A stretch of DNA of 64,000 bases from NCBI RefSeq assembly GCF_021917145.1, contig NC_061081.1:2696058-2760057 (forward strand), given 5' to 3'. The DNA is from Hypomesus transpacificus. Its lineage: Eukaryota > Chordata > Actinopteri > Osmeriformes > Osmeridae. This document shows positions 1 to 10,499 of the stretch, one piece after another. Numbering within the stretch: position 1 is the first letter of the stretch; each line of letters opens with the position of its first letter. The notes below the pieces were generated by a model. It did not search any database. It was not told the origin of the DNA and was given only the letters and a program-made list of their open reading frames with translations. A program made the translations under genes and the position numbers.

Positions 1-3000
1 AGCAAGTGAAACGGGTAGATCTAAAGGGAATGGAGTCCCAGAGAGCCAATCGGCTGACAGTAATCAGGTGATTGTACAGATCAAGGAAGACAGTAGCTCG
101 GTAGACAGTGATGACAGCATCGAGCTGGAGATCAGGAAGTTCCTGGCTGAGAAAGCCAAGGTTTGCACCCCAATGGGAACTGTGGGCACAGACGAGATGG
201 GGAAATATGACATAATTGCAGGCACTCATCCACTCCCGGAGAAGGACATTAAATTGGAAAATCAGCTGGCTGAAATTCCAAAAGGGGACCATAGCCAGTT
301 CCTTGAATCCCATTGTTCTCCGCGTGCCTCTGTGCAGAAAGATAGCCAGGATGGAGGTATCTCTCTCAATACCTCCACTGCCTCTCCAGCCTACTCTAGC
401 TCTGCCACCAACCTGCCCAGGAATCTGCGTTTCACCCCAGCCTTTACCCACAGGTCCAGTCCTTTGGAGCCTGCAGATGGAGCCGGACCCGCTAGAACTC
501 AGAAACTAAGAAAGTTCAGTTTCAGTTCAAGCCGCAACGATTCCCAGAATATCCCATCAGAGGTGACGAGATGCGGGCCTGTCCCAGGACATGGCGCTCT
601 ACCCAGCACTGACTCAGACATTTTGCACGAGAGCCAGGCGATCCCCCCTACTGCTGAAACAAGAAACACAATCCAGAGCCCTAACCCATTCCATTCAACC
701 TTACCCAGAATGGGTGAGACTGCAGCGACAACCCTGTATCCATACCCATGTGGCGATGGCATCTCTCATCGGCGAAGAAACACTGACTCTGCCCGAGATG
801 CACCCGTCACCGTCTGTCCATCTGCGAGGAGCAACCAACCGATAGTTCCTTTCCACTGCTCCCCAGAAATGCCTGTGTCTGCTGTCTCCCGCCCCCCTTT
901 CCTTGGCGCCACCCTCAGTCCCATTTCCACCAGGCAGCCTGCAGGGAGGTATTTCATGCAGAGCCTAGTACCTGGAGGTCACTGGGGTCAAGTCCCAACC
1001 CCGGGCCGGTCCCAGAGCAGCGTGGCGCACGTGTCCAAAAACCAGACCACGTTTGTTCCACTATCAGCTAGTAAGACCAACCACATCCAGGTCAGGAGGG
1101 AGGCAAGCAGAGGGAAGGACAGGAACTCCCCAGTATGGGGCGAGAGAGAGATTGGAAGGGAGAGCAAGAACATAGAGGGCCAGGAAAAGATAGCGGGGGA
1201 AGGCGAGTGTGTAGACGAGACAGAATGCGAGTCAGATGAAAGCAGAAGCCCAGTGAAGAAGCAGGGGTTTTCCACTTTGTAAGTACATGTATTTCCTCTT
1301 GTTTGTGAAGCCACATAGCATCGCAGGCCAAGTTTGATTTGAGATACCATTGAGTTTGCCCTTGTAGTAGAAATGTAAGTGTAGCCTATTTTGTTTGTAG
1401 GTACCAAGGGAATGTTGATACAGTATACATATTGCATAAAGCTTTCATTTTATATGTTTGTACATTTATACAGCTATTTAAATCTTAAACAACGTCAAGA
1501 TGTCAAGACTTTACTTTGTGCAGTTATGCCCTGAGATTAGTTATTCCATATTGAAATCACTGAAACGCCTGAAAGCAATACAAACCATCAACTGACATGA
1601 GGTTTGCACGAATCATTAGAATGGGCAAATCCATGCATATCTGTGTGTGGCCGTACACTTTTCATTAATCTCTGAACTGAGACAAATTGTTATCGGCACA
1701 TTAATGTCAATTAATTGACATCGGTAGAAGAAGAAAAAATACATGTTGGTATGAATTCTCAACAATCAAACTCTATGGGGTGGTTATTTACCAGAAACTC
1801 AAATGAACCGACATCTGGTGCTAGGCGGACGAGTAAAGTTCCACAATAAAATGGTTACTGGCTGTAGTACAATTCTGGAACCCAGTAACTTTTAACAGAA
1901 ACTCAAACTAGACCTGTATCATGTGCGAATGACTACAGTTTGATTGGCATTACAATTAAATGTGTGTTTTTTGTTTGTTTTAATTTTGCCAAGTAGACAC
2001 GTTTATTGTGATTGTCTAGCTCTGACTCCACACTCATGTAGGAATAATCATCAACTATGTTTAGCTGAAGCAGTCAAAGTTTAGCACCCATGTCCATTCA
2101 AACGGTTGAGTTTGTATTCAACTAGATGTGTCGAGTAAAATACAGTTGTATGTAGTGTCAGGTATGTTCCCTCCGTTTCCTTCTACATGTGGCTGAGCTT
2201 ATGTTCGTTTCAAATTTACAGTTTACAAGTTGCCGCACTGCCCATCTCAATAGTTCTGTCCCTCATTAGAATTCCACAGTCCTCACATCCTTACAGCGCT
2301 CCTTGTAACTTCGAAATGCCAACTGGCGTTTTAAGTTATTGCTTTTTATGTTGACTGGTATATGGTTGAGTCGTTTTCCTTGAATTTCTTATGTGAAAAG
2401 AATGTTATTTATTTTTGTTTATGAAAAAATGAGGAAAAAAGACACTTACTGAACATGCTGTGCATCGCCAGTTTTCATAAATATTTTGCAGAAATTGAAA
2501 CTTTACCCCTCCAGTCCGACACCCACTTTACCTTGTCAGAGGATCAACTTTGACTGTATCTTTAAAGACTGTGTTATAAAAATGTGTAATAAAGAGTGAA
2601 TTCCAAGCGTGTTCCCCTCTTAATCGTAAAGCTCTATATGGGTCATTTATAACATGGAGTAACAGGTTTATAAAGGTTATTTTTTTAGCTTGTTGATCAG
2701 AACAACTCCCACCCCTTCATCATTTACCAAACATTACATCCTCCATTTCGTTTTCCTGTATTGTACAGAGGACATAATAGAACAACCATGAAAAAACAAA
2801 AACTTGCCATTGTTGACAATATGCCGTGGTTGTCCTACTTGTCCTCCGTACAATAACATTAAAGAAATGGAGGATGTAATGCTTGGTAAATTGTGTAAGA
2901 GGCTGTAGTCTGACTGCCTCCAATGCTTTTCCCTTGCCCCAGGTCTCTGTCCAAAGCCATTGATCCTGGGGGCCTACCCAGCCCATACATCGCTCTCAAC

Positions 3001-3365
3001 ACAGAGGAGAGGTGCCAGGCCTTTCACAGGAGGTGCATGGCTCTAAAGGGACCACAGGTACACCACTAGGGAAAGTTAAATAAAAGGTTTATCTAGTTTG
3101 GATTTGATCTGAATCCACCCAGTCTTCTGGTCTAGAATGTAATAGAATGTAAACACAAGTGTAGATTGTGTTAAATATAATTTTACTGTCAAGCACTTAA
3201 TCAACATGTTCTTAAGTATATTACCCAAATAACCCAGTAATATTAATGAATGTTTATTTTTAGGAAATGGAGTCCTATGAAGTTATTTTCATGAAGAGAA
3301 ACAGGAAACCTACAAAAAGACAGCTCAAGTTTCTCCCTTCCTCAAGAGAAACTATTGGGCAGTAG
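1..3365 (+). CDS. ppp1r26: ppp1r26-like protein (protein phosphatase 1 regulatory subunit 26), 3' part only
   Basis: Seen: the frame is open from base 2, so the gene begins outside the window. Three coding exons are read: 2-1278 (donor GTAAGT), 2943-3057 and 3264-3365, which ends in TAG. Phases match at both junctions. The first exon has an acidic, serine-rich motif, SVDSDDSIELEIRKFLAEKA, at about 103-162, followed by long Ser/Pro-rich low-complexity sequence and a basic/acidic C-terminal part. Exon 2 reads SKAIDPGG..SPYIALNTEERC and exon 3 ends with basic residues (KRNRKPTKRQLKF). Known: PPP1R26 is a mostly disordered nuclear/nucleolar PP1-binding protein next to MRPS2 in human. The identification rests on the DSDDSIELEIR motif as I remember it and on adjacency to mrps2. 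AATAAA lies at 3776-3781. Gene name moderately sure; coding status strong. Confidence 0.68.
1279..2942 (+). other. Intron of the ppp1r26-like gene
   Basis: AT-rich intron between the first two coding exons. It holds a 168-bp foldback element at 2723-2890, just before the acceptor. I see nothing else recognisable in it. Confidence 0.6.
2723..2890. mobile_element. Foldback (palindromic MITE-like) element
   Basis: The left end (TTTACCAAACATTACATCC from 2723) returns as its reverse complement ending at 2890. The first 27 bp differ at one base. Weaker complementarity continues inward through the CCTCCATTTC, ATTGTAC and GAGGACA blocks and a shared CAACCA block, so almost the whole element can fold on itself. 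No coding capacity. It sits about 50 bp before exon 2 of the ppp1r26-like gene. Confidence 0.65.
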
Positions 3366-3743
3366 ATTAAAGAATGGGGTCTGATTTGATTTGTAGCCTA
3401 CTGTTGACCATTCATCGTTTGTGCAGTTTTGCAGTTTTATTTTTGCAAAAATAATTCCAGTTATGTTTTTCATTTTTACAACCTTGAATTTAAATTAAAA
3501 ATGAGTTTGGGAACATAGGCCTACCCTTGTTATACCGTTTTGTGGGGCAAAATCCAAATGTTTTTACGCTTAGGCAAGGAGCATGGTTTGTAACTTTTAT
3601 AACGTCTGTAAATAAATACAGAAATAAAACGAAATGTGAAACTGAATTCAAATTTTCCATGAGGGGAAAGGAAACAAGGGACAACGGACCTTGTACGAAC
3701 ATTCTAAAAATAGTTCCTGTCCTCCATTTCTAGATTTTAGCTT

Positions 3744-3756
3744 GGGAGTTGTAGTT
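3744..3756 (-). promoter_or_regulatory. ZNF143-type motif in the mrps2 promoter
   Basis: On the minus strand this reads AACTACAACTCCC, close to the known ZNF143/SBF core ACTACAA(C/T)TCCC. It lies 115 bp upstream of the mrps2 ATG, in the short gap after the ppp1r26-like poly(A) region. Such motifs are common in promoters of nuclear genes for mitochondrial proteins. A second, weaker GGACTTCAACTCCC lies near 3807. Function is inferred. Confidence 0.45.
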
Positions 3757-3870
3757 CAGACTATAACATTCACATAATAAAGCAATGCGCAAGTACAATC
3801 CCAGGGACTTCAACTCCCTATTCAGCTCATTGACCTTCAGTGGGAGGGGACAGTCAGGGACTAAGCAAGC

Positions 3871-6738
3871 ATGGCAGCTGGGACTCTTGCTAAAGGTATT
3901 TGATACTAAAATTTGACTAACTTTAAGTTGAAACTACGTATGTGAATTATTTTTATCAACACAACCCACTATGTGCGTATTATAAATAATGAATAGTTGT
4001 ACAAATATTATAGTAATGGCATAGCTCGCTATCTTAGCTAGCTTGCAGTATCTTAGCTAATACTGTTATGTATCACTAGTTAGGTTGCCATCGCTTTTTC
4101 ATAACAATTTCTAAGACGAATTTCATGTGTTTGTATACATTTCAGGGATGTGCGGACTCCGCAACCCACGGGTTTTGGCAGCAGTACGATCCTTCAATGG
4201 ACAGTATTACGCGACGGCTGCGGCTGTCAAATCACCTCTGGTGCAAACAGACAAGATGGGTTGGTCATCCTGTCAATAATTATCAGCAATAAGATAAACT
4301 ATAATGAAAACTAAATTCAAGACGTGTTTTTGGTTGCAAGTTTTCTCTTTGGGACGACTGTCAAACAATTTGTATAGTAACGTGTATTTGTGACTACACA
4401 GAAAAGCACCTGAACCAGACCTTGGAATCCTCTGACTACTTCCGCCTGTCGGAACTGTTCTCCTTAAAAGAACTCTTTGATGCCAGAGTGCATCTTGGCC
4501 ACAAGAAAGGCTGCAGACACAGGTATGGTAGCAAGGGCATATAACCATGGTTTAGACATTGTGGGAAAGGGCGTAAACATGCATTCTTTGGGGGGGTCGT
4601 GTCCCCCCCAATATTGAGAAAATACCAATCTGTCCCCCCCAATATACAGCAGAAAATATGTAAAATATATGTTCTCTTTTTATAAACCCTGCCAATGGAT
4701 CGGTCTCTTGTTATTTCTTATTTATTTTCAAATTATGTCCGTTTGTAAAGGAAAACATAAGTGTGTGAATCCCCCCTCCAGATTGTACACTTGTGTAATT
4801 TCGTTTGAATCCACCTTGCGTCGTTCTGCATTGTCATGGTTACTTACCACTTTTTCGTCAGTCAGTTGAGCGCAAAGAAACATTAGCTAACTTGTTGGAG
4901 AGGAGGTAGAGTAATGGAGGATTTGAGGTTACCTAAAAAGCAGAGAGAACTGCACCAGCAGCCAAGCATACTTTGTTTTTTTCCAGACAGGAAGTAACTT
5001 GATACCAAGCTAAATGTGTAAGCAAATAAAACGAGTAGCCTCATAAAAGCATGAGTCGCAGTTTTTCTGATAAAATTACATGTGGTCACAAAGCAGGCAG
5101 TCACTGTCTCTGAGAAATTAGACTATTCCTTTAGATGTGAATTCAAATGGTCAATGTAGTCCTCGAAGCTAAGTTCTAAATGTGCGAATTTTCATGAATA
5201 CATATAGAATTGTAGGCAATGCACTTAACATGTACATTTAGCAGACGCTTTTATCCAAAGCGACTTCGAAGACAGAGCATACGTCACTGATAATAACAAC
5301 GAGGTAGCCCCAAACATTGCGGGCAGCCAAAACATGAAGCATACATTGTGAAAAACCAAATAAGTGCCAAAGGGAAGAACCATAAGAGCAGGCAGTTAAA
5401 CAAGTTACAATTAAACAACATGAAACTCAAAAAGTGCAAGAGTGTACCTGTAGAAGAACAATCAACAGTAAAAAATATTTCACAGTGAGTATAAAAGTTT
5501 AAATCCGTTATAACTAACCAACAAGAGCAACAAGTCTCTCAATAAGAGTAATTGTGAACCTGGAGGAAACTAACATCAGGTCCAGCCAAGCATTCCTAAG
5601 TGCCGTTGTACTCCCGGAACAAGTGCGTCTTGAGCCTTTTCTTGAAGGTGGGGAGACAGTCAGTGTCCCTGATGGAGGTGGGGAGCTGATCCCACCATTG
5701 GGGGGCCAGACAGGAGAAGAGCTTGTGTTGGGACCGGGCGCTCTTGAGAGGTGGGACCACCAGACGACCACTTGACAAAAACAAAAATAATTATGGGGAA
5801 GGGTATTCAGGCGGTCCAAATGAAAACCCTTCCTTATAATTTTTTGTTGGGATTCACACACTTAAATTAATTGAAAATAAGTAAGAAATAACAAGAAACT
5901 GAACCATTGACAGGGTTCATAAAAGGAGAATGTATATTTTACATATTTTCTGCTGTATATTGAGGGGGCCAGATGGGTATTTTCTCAATATTAGGGGGGA
6001 CACGACCCCCCCAAAGAATGCGTGATTACACCCTTGTATGGTAGCCATGTATTTCTCAGCACGTTGAATCAATGCGTCATTTGATGGGAGGGTCGGCATG
6101 CTTTGAGTGTATTTCAGCGGTGTTGACTGATCATCTCTCAACTTTCTGAATGATCTTTTCTCTGTCTGTCCTTCATCTCTCTCCTTAGACTCATGGAGCC
6201 CTACCTGTTCGGCTCACGTCTGGAACAGGACATTATCGACCTGGACAAGACTGTGGAGCACCTTCAGGCGGCTCTGAACTTCACCGCCCATATAGCCTAC
6301 CGTGGCGGCGTCATTCTCTTTGTCAGCCGGCGCCGGCAGTTTGGCCACCTGGTGGAGAGTACGGCACGGGACTGCGGAGAGTATGCCCACACACGCTACT
6401 GGCAGGGAGGGCTCCTCACCAATGCTCCTATCCAGTATGGGCCTGGGGTCCGCCTGCCAGATCTCGTCATCTTCCTCTCCACCCTCAACAACGTCTTTCA
6501 GCAGCACGTGGCCGTCCGCGACGCGGCCAAGATGAACATCCCCACGGTGGGGGTGGTGGACTCCAACTGCAACCCCTGTCTGGTGACCTATCCGGTACCT
6601 GGGAATGACGACACGCCGGCCGCCGTGGAACTCTACTGCCGCCTGTTCAAGACTACCATCAACAGAGCCAAGGACAGGAGGAAGCAGGTGGACCTGCTGC
6701 AGGGCCTGTCTGAAGCACCTCCGACACCAGAGTCGTGA
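3871..6738 (+). CDS. mrps2: Mitochondrial small ribosomal subunit protein uS2m (MRPS2)
   Basis: Structural protein of the 28S subunit of the mitochondrial ribosome. Four coding exons are read: 3871-3895, 4146-4259, 4402-4522 and 6189-6738. All phases agree, giving 269 aa ending ..EAPPTPES. The N-terminus ([20 protein letters not shown]) is basic and lacks acids, as expected for a mitochondrial presequence. The bacterial S2-type domain starts near [18 protein letters not shown] and continues through [27 protein letters not shown] and [20 protein letters not shown], all typical of uS2. Length is slightly below the human protein. Intron 3 carries a TIR transposon starting at its splice donor. 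A poly(A) signal lies at 7207-7212. The single-exon ATG at 6193 is an internal Met, not the start. Confidence 0.95.
4523..6045. mobile_element. Non-autonomous DNA transposon with ~165-bp TIRs (Mutator-like by TSD length)
   Basis: A 10-bp direct repeat, GTATGGTAGC, occurs at 4523-4532 and 6036-6045. Inside are long inverted repeats: the sequence around 4566-4735 (AAGGGCGTAAACATGCATTC, then runs of G and C, AATATTGAGAAAATACC, AATATACAGCAGAAAATATG) returns inverted at 5875-6035. The left side has about 33 extra bases starting with a second AAGGGC. Long TIRs with a 9-10 bp duplication suit Mutator-like elements, but a hAT-type origin is not excluded. There is no transposase. A minus-strand LINE fragment lies inside. 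The left duplication is the first 10 bases of mrps2 intron 3. Confidence 0.7.
5228..5860 (-). mobile_element. 3' fragment of an L2/CR1-like LINE, nested in the TIR element
   Basis: On the minus strand 5784-5596 encodes the C-terminal end of a non-LTR retrotransposon ORF2: [19 protein letters not shown] followed by [20 protein letters not shown] and a stop. This is the familiar W..LP..IR....L..FK..LKT.LF pattern of fish LINEs. The fragment ends at 5228 with a tail (AAGCGTCTGCTAAATGT-type) that matches the 3' ends of the SINEs elsewhere in the window. It is 5'-truncated and inactive. Confidence 0.7.
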
Positions 6739-7470
6739 GAGTAAGAGGGAGAGAGAAACAGGACTTGGTCATAATTATAAAAAAATGAATTTCTATCTTT
6801 TCGGTTGAAAGATGCTCTTATATTGGCCTCCGTTCATATAACTGCTTTTGTGAAAGGTGGTCACTCCACGTGTTGTCTCTCAGGACATGAATGAGAGGGA
6901 AGGAAATCCAAGAGAAAATATAGATACAGAACTGTTACGACCTTCAGCAACAACCTTGGTGTAACTGTACAGATTGCTTGAGATGTTTGTCATTTTACGT
7001 TTTGTCCATCATTGTTATATTGATCATTCATAAATATACCCTTTTTGCATCTTGTTCAAAGCAGAGTATCTTTTTTTTCAGTGCATTCACAAATGTCAAG
7101 TAAACTTTGTTAACATTTATTGTTTGTGTGGCCTTGTCAAATTATTTTCTAAACCATTTACCATGCCTTGGTCTAGAAACATGGCATTTAAAATGTCACA
7201 ACTAACAATAAAGCACAAAGATATGACAAGGAATTACGGGTACTATAGTTACACTCAACAGTAAAACAAAGACATGGCTCTGGCACAGCATTCTCTACGT
7301 CTCTGGTCGAGTGTACTTGAAGGGCTCAAGTTTTATCCAAAGGAAAAAACACCAGCGGCTGCTAGTGATTCTGGCTGGTAGATGGCATTTAACCATGTAT
7401 AATTTGAGGCCGCACTCAACTAGGTAGAAAACTTACCTTCGTATGGCTGCGGCTTGTCCATTATTTGTAT
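6739..7470 (+). other. mrps2 3' UTR and short intergenic stretch
   Basis: AT-rich sequence with AATAAA at 7207-7212 as the best mrps2 poly(A) signal. I see no gene in the remaining part up to the U2-like sequence. Confidence 0.5.
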
Positions 7471-7685
7471 ATCGCTTCTCTGCCTTTTGGCTAAGATAAA
7501 GTGTTAGACCTGTCCCTATCGATACGCCTGATAGGGATCCAGTGATGAGGTGGGTCGAAGGTCGTATGCCTGGAGGCGCTGCCACAACACCAGACGGGGA
7601 CTTGTCCCCAAAGTTCAGAGGGGCGAAAGCTTCGGCCAAAAGCCTTGTTTTCCCCTGCAAAGCTTGGACTTCCACATGTGCCCCC
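7471..7685 (+). ncRNA. U2 snRNA-headed structured RNA (U2-related gene or pseudogene)
   Basis: The first 30 bases match the 5' end of U2 snRNA (ATCGCTTCTC, then GCCTTTTGGCTAAGAT) with one or two changes, keeping the stem I hairpin GCC-TTTT-GGC. Next, where U2 has AAGTGTAGTATCTG, this has AAGTGTTAGACCTG, so the branch-point-pairing GUAGUA is altered. The following stem-loop is kept with paired changes (CCCTATC..GATAGGG). Beyond that the likeness to U2 stops: I find no Sm site. The 3' part instead has its own short hairpins (GGGGACTTGTCCCC, CGAAAGCTTCG). Not a working U2 by these criteria. Options are a diverged snRNA copy, a U2-headed SINE or an unknown RNA. The 3' border is uncertain. Confidence 0.55.
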
Positions 7686-8079
7686 TAGAGGGTTAACTGT
7701 AGGGGGTGGGGGTGGGTGCTGTGTATGATGTAGAATAAATGGAGTTGCAGTTTCAACACGCGACGCTGTCTGAAGTGTGAAGGAAGCATGTTGGGTGTGA
7801 AAGAGAAAAAGACGTACATGATGTTGACAAGGGTCTCCAGGGGACTTTGGGCCCAAGAGCAAACAGGGACCCAAAGGGCCACAGGGGACCATAGTAAGAA
7901 GAATTAGGGCACAGATCACTCAAATATGACGACTACTAATATATCTCACCTTCCCACAATCACCCCCTCTTGACTTTTCTCTCCCTATCTTCCTCTCCCC
8001 ATCCCCTCTGTCTATCCCTCCCTCTGTGGATGGATGTACCCATGTGAGGGTGAATACATTCTCCTGTTCTCTTCTACAG
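7686..8079 (+). other. No gene seen
   Basis: Sequence between the U2-like RNA and the first collagen-like exon. It ends in a pyrimidine-rich acceptor (CTTCTACAG at 8071-8079). Nothing else is recognisable. Confidence 0.4.
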
Positions 8080-8804
8080 GGCAGAAGTGGAGTGACTGGT
8101 CCCATGGGCATTATAGGACCTGATGGCAGCACAGTGAGTATTTGACCTACTGTTTCCTCCTCTCAGCCCATCTTCATTCCTGAATCCTGTCTTGTCTAGC
8201 AGTAAATGTGCCTTTCCTCAGGGACTTAAAGGGCAGCCGTGGAGAGATGGTGAGTGTTTCAGACCTGTAGAACCAGCCTCACATGAGCTATGGAAGAAGC
8301 ATCTACCATCTCCATACGATGAACCTGACATGAATTTCTATGTCTTCTCTGAACAGGGGATACAAGGCCCCAGGGTATGTGTGCGGTCTGATGTATTGTT
8401 CAATTTAACAATGTCAAGATGCTCCCTTTGTTCTGAAAACAGGTGTTCAATCATAGTGTAGCTGGAAGATAACATGATAGAGATATTTGTTTTGTCCCAC
8501 AGGGTCTTGCTGGACCTCGCGGACCTCCAGGACCCCCAGTAGGTCCTCTACTGTCTTTGTTGTTCTGTCCATGTACTTTTGTTGTGTTGATTTGAGGAAA
8601 TCCCTTACTTTAGGTGTGTGTATAAGTTACGTGCGACCCTCTCCAGGGTCCTCCCGGTATCCCTCTCTCATTCGTAAGTCTGTTCATGCCATCAAACATC
8701 CATATCCAAGACATCACTGGATCAGGCCAGACCATGAGTGTGTCTGTTTCAGAGCAATGAGGGGCTGCAAGTGTTTGTGGACTCTCACTCTCCAGAGAGA
8801 GAGA
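8080..8804 (+). pseudogene. Collagen-like Gly-X-Y mini-exons, probable gene fragment
   Basis: Short exons with AG/GT borders encode collagen triplets: 8080-8133 (54 nt, GRSGVTGPMGIIGPDGST), 8222-8248/9 (GLKGQPWRD), 8357-8374 (GIQGPR), 8503-8538 (GLAGPRGPPGPP) and 8647-8673 (GPPGIPLSF). A possible non-collagenous exon follows at 8753-8804 ([15 protein letters not shown]). Signs of decay: a Gly is replaced by Trp in the second exon, and its only GT donor is one base late, which breaks the phase. No N- or C-terminal collagen domains are found in the remaining space between mrps2 and the PRDM9-like exon. The collagen type cannot be named. It could also be a small part of a fast-evolving collagen with unrecognised flanks. 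Confidence 0.55.
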
Positions 8805-8908
<104 letters not shown>

Positions 8909-9100
8909 GTTTGTAAGATAGAGAGTTTGAATTGAATCAGTTTGACTGTTCTCACTCTCCTAACTCCTTCAACTTCTCTTGACTCTTAACTTTGTTTAAA
9001 CTTTTCATGTTCTGATCCCCCTCTACCTCCTCATCTCCCTCCCTCCACCCCTCCCTCCTCTTCCCATCCTCCCATCCCCTCCTCCTCCTTCTCCCCCCAG

Positions 9101-9500
9101 GTATGTGAACTTTGCCCGTAATGAGGAGGAACAGAACTTGGTGGCGTTTCAGCAGCGAGTAGCCATCCTGTACCGCTGCTGCTGGCCGCTGGCGCCGGGG
9201 GAGGAGCTGCTGGTCTGGTACGGAGAGGAGTACGCCAGAGAGCTGGGCATCTCCTTTGACTACCTCGGGGACAACAAGAGCTCCACCAGAGGTACCTCCT
9301 CTCAGTTTCCTCCTTTCCTTTTCTCCTCTCTCCTCTCCTGACATATCTCCTCTCTTCTTATGTCTTCTCTGTCTTTTCTCCTCTTACGTCTCCTCCTCTC
9401 TCCTCTCCCCCCCCCCCTCCCGCTTCTCTCTCCTCCCTAATTTCTCTCCTCCCTTCTCTTCTCCATTTCCCTATCTATAGAAGATTGGAGGGACTTGTAA
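9101..9500 (+). pseudogene. Orphan PRDM9/PRDM7-type SET domain exon plus short terminal exon
   Basis: Exon 9101-9291 encodes [18 protein letters not shown], then [20 protein letters not shown] and [17 protein letters not shown]. This is the C-terminal half of a PR/SET domain. The [21 protein letters not shown] and ELGI motifs are those of PRDM9/PRDM7, where the next residues normally lead to zinc fingers. The exon begins one base into a codon after CCCCCCAG, as does the matching PRDM9 exon. A donor at 9292 can join 9481-9500, adding EDWRDL and a stop, with AATAAA at 9951-9956. No KRAB, SSXRD, first SET exon or zinc fingers are found nearby. It is therefore a fragment, or the 3' end of a truncated SET protein. 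Confidence 0.65.
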
Positions 9501-10118
9501 CATTGACCCACACAAATCACTGACTGGAGATGTTCTTAACCTACAATATTATTGACCTTAACTTCATACGTATAATAGAAGACAAGACCATTGATTTTAA
9601 TGTCAACAGTACATTCATCTCTCTTCCATTACTACCTCTAACAACCATTAAACCCACAGACCAGGATTGTAACGAAAACTACAACCCCGACAAACACTAC
9701 CATAACGTGTATGCCTTCAATGTTGAATTTAAAAGAACTTAAGAAGCCAAACGACCACCGGGGTTTAGCGCCGGGCCACTGGCTGCGGGAGACCCGCCAG
9801 TGTAGTGCAGGGAACACTCCTCATCTGCGCCCTGAAATTGACTTCTGCGGGTATCGGTTTGTGTTTTCGGTTAAACTGCTTTGATTTTTCAAGCGTTGAT
9901 TGGGATACTGCGTATCTGGGATACTGCGTATCTAAATGAATGCACTGACTAATAAAGTAAATTGTTAAAACTTAAACTTTAGATTTTACTGGGGCACAGC
10001 AGATTTAAGGATCTAATGATATTGAACTGAGCCTTGGACAACTGGTGCTGGGAGCTAGTTCGACAACTTGCTGAGCGCGTCTTTAAAATTGTCCCTCAAT
10101 GTTTGCCGTAGGTCTTAC
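9501..10118 (+). other. Possible 3' UTR of the SET fragment, then intergenic DNA
   Basis: AATAAA at 9951-9956 could end a transcript containing the PRDM9-like exon. A short direct repeat (GGGATACTGCGTATCT) lies near 9902-9932. No gene is seen. Confidence 0.4.
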
Positions 10119-10140
10119 TATAAATTCTCGATACACCACC
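10119..10140 (+). promoter_or_regulatory. TATA box and 5'TOP-like start of the snoRNA host gene
   Basis: TATAAAT at 10119-10125 is followed 20-30 bases later by a pyrimidine-rich start (CCTCTTCTGTCCTTC, from about 10139). This resembles the terminal oligopyrimidine starts of ribosomal-protein and snoRNA host genes. The exact start site is not determined. Confidence 0.45.
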
Positions 10141-10499
10141 TCTTCTGTCCTTCATTTCTGTGCTAATGGTGAGTGTTGTACAATGCTTGAATTTGTCCCA
10201 GTAAAAGACTAAATTGTGATTAATGTTTTGTTGTAATTGAAGTTAACGTTTGGAATCAAAGATTACGTTGGTTTAACGTCTAAGTCTTATGCATGCTTTG
10301 TTTCAAATGCTTCTATTTTGAGATGTGTCTCGGTGTTCAAATGTAGCAATGTTTTGGGCAAGTTGTTACAACCGTATTCATTGGTTAACAATATTGCTTA
10401 TTACTGATATGTACTACCGCTAGTGTATTTAGCCACAATACGACACAATTATGGTAGCATTTGTGGCCACGTGGGTAACATGGATGCTAATTTACTTAG

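Noticed and set aside
6193..6738. Single-exon 181-aa start for mrps2
   Set aside because: The frame continues 5' through a good acceptor into three upstream exons with matching phase; this Met is internal.
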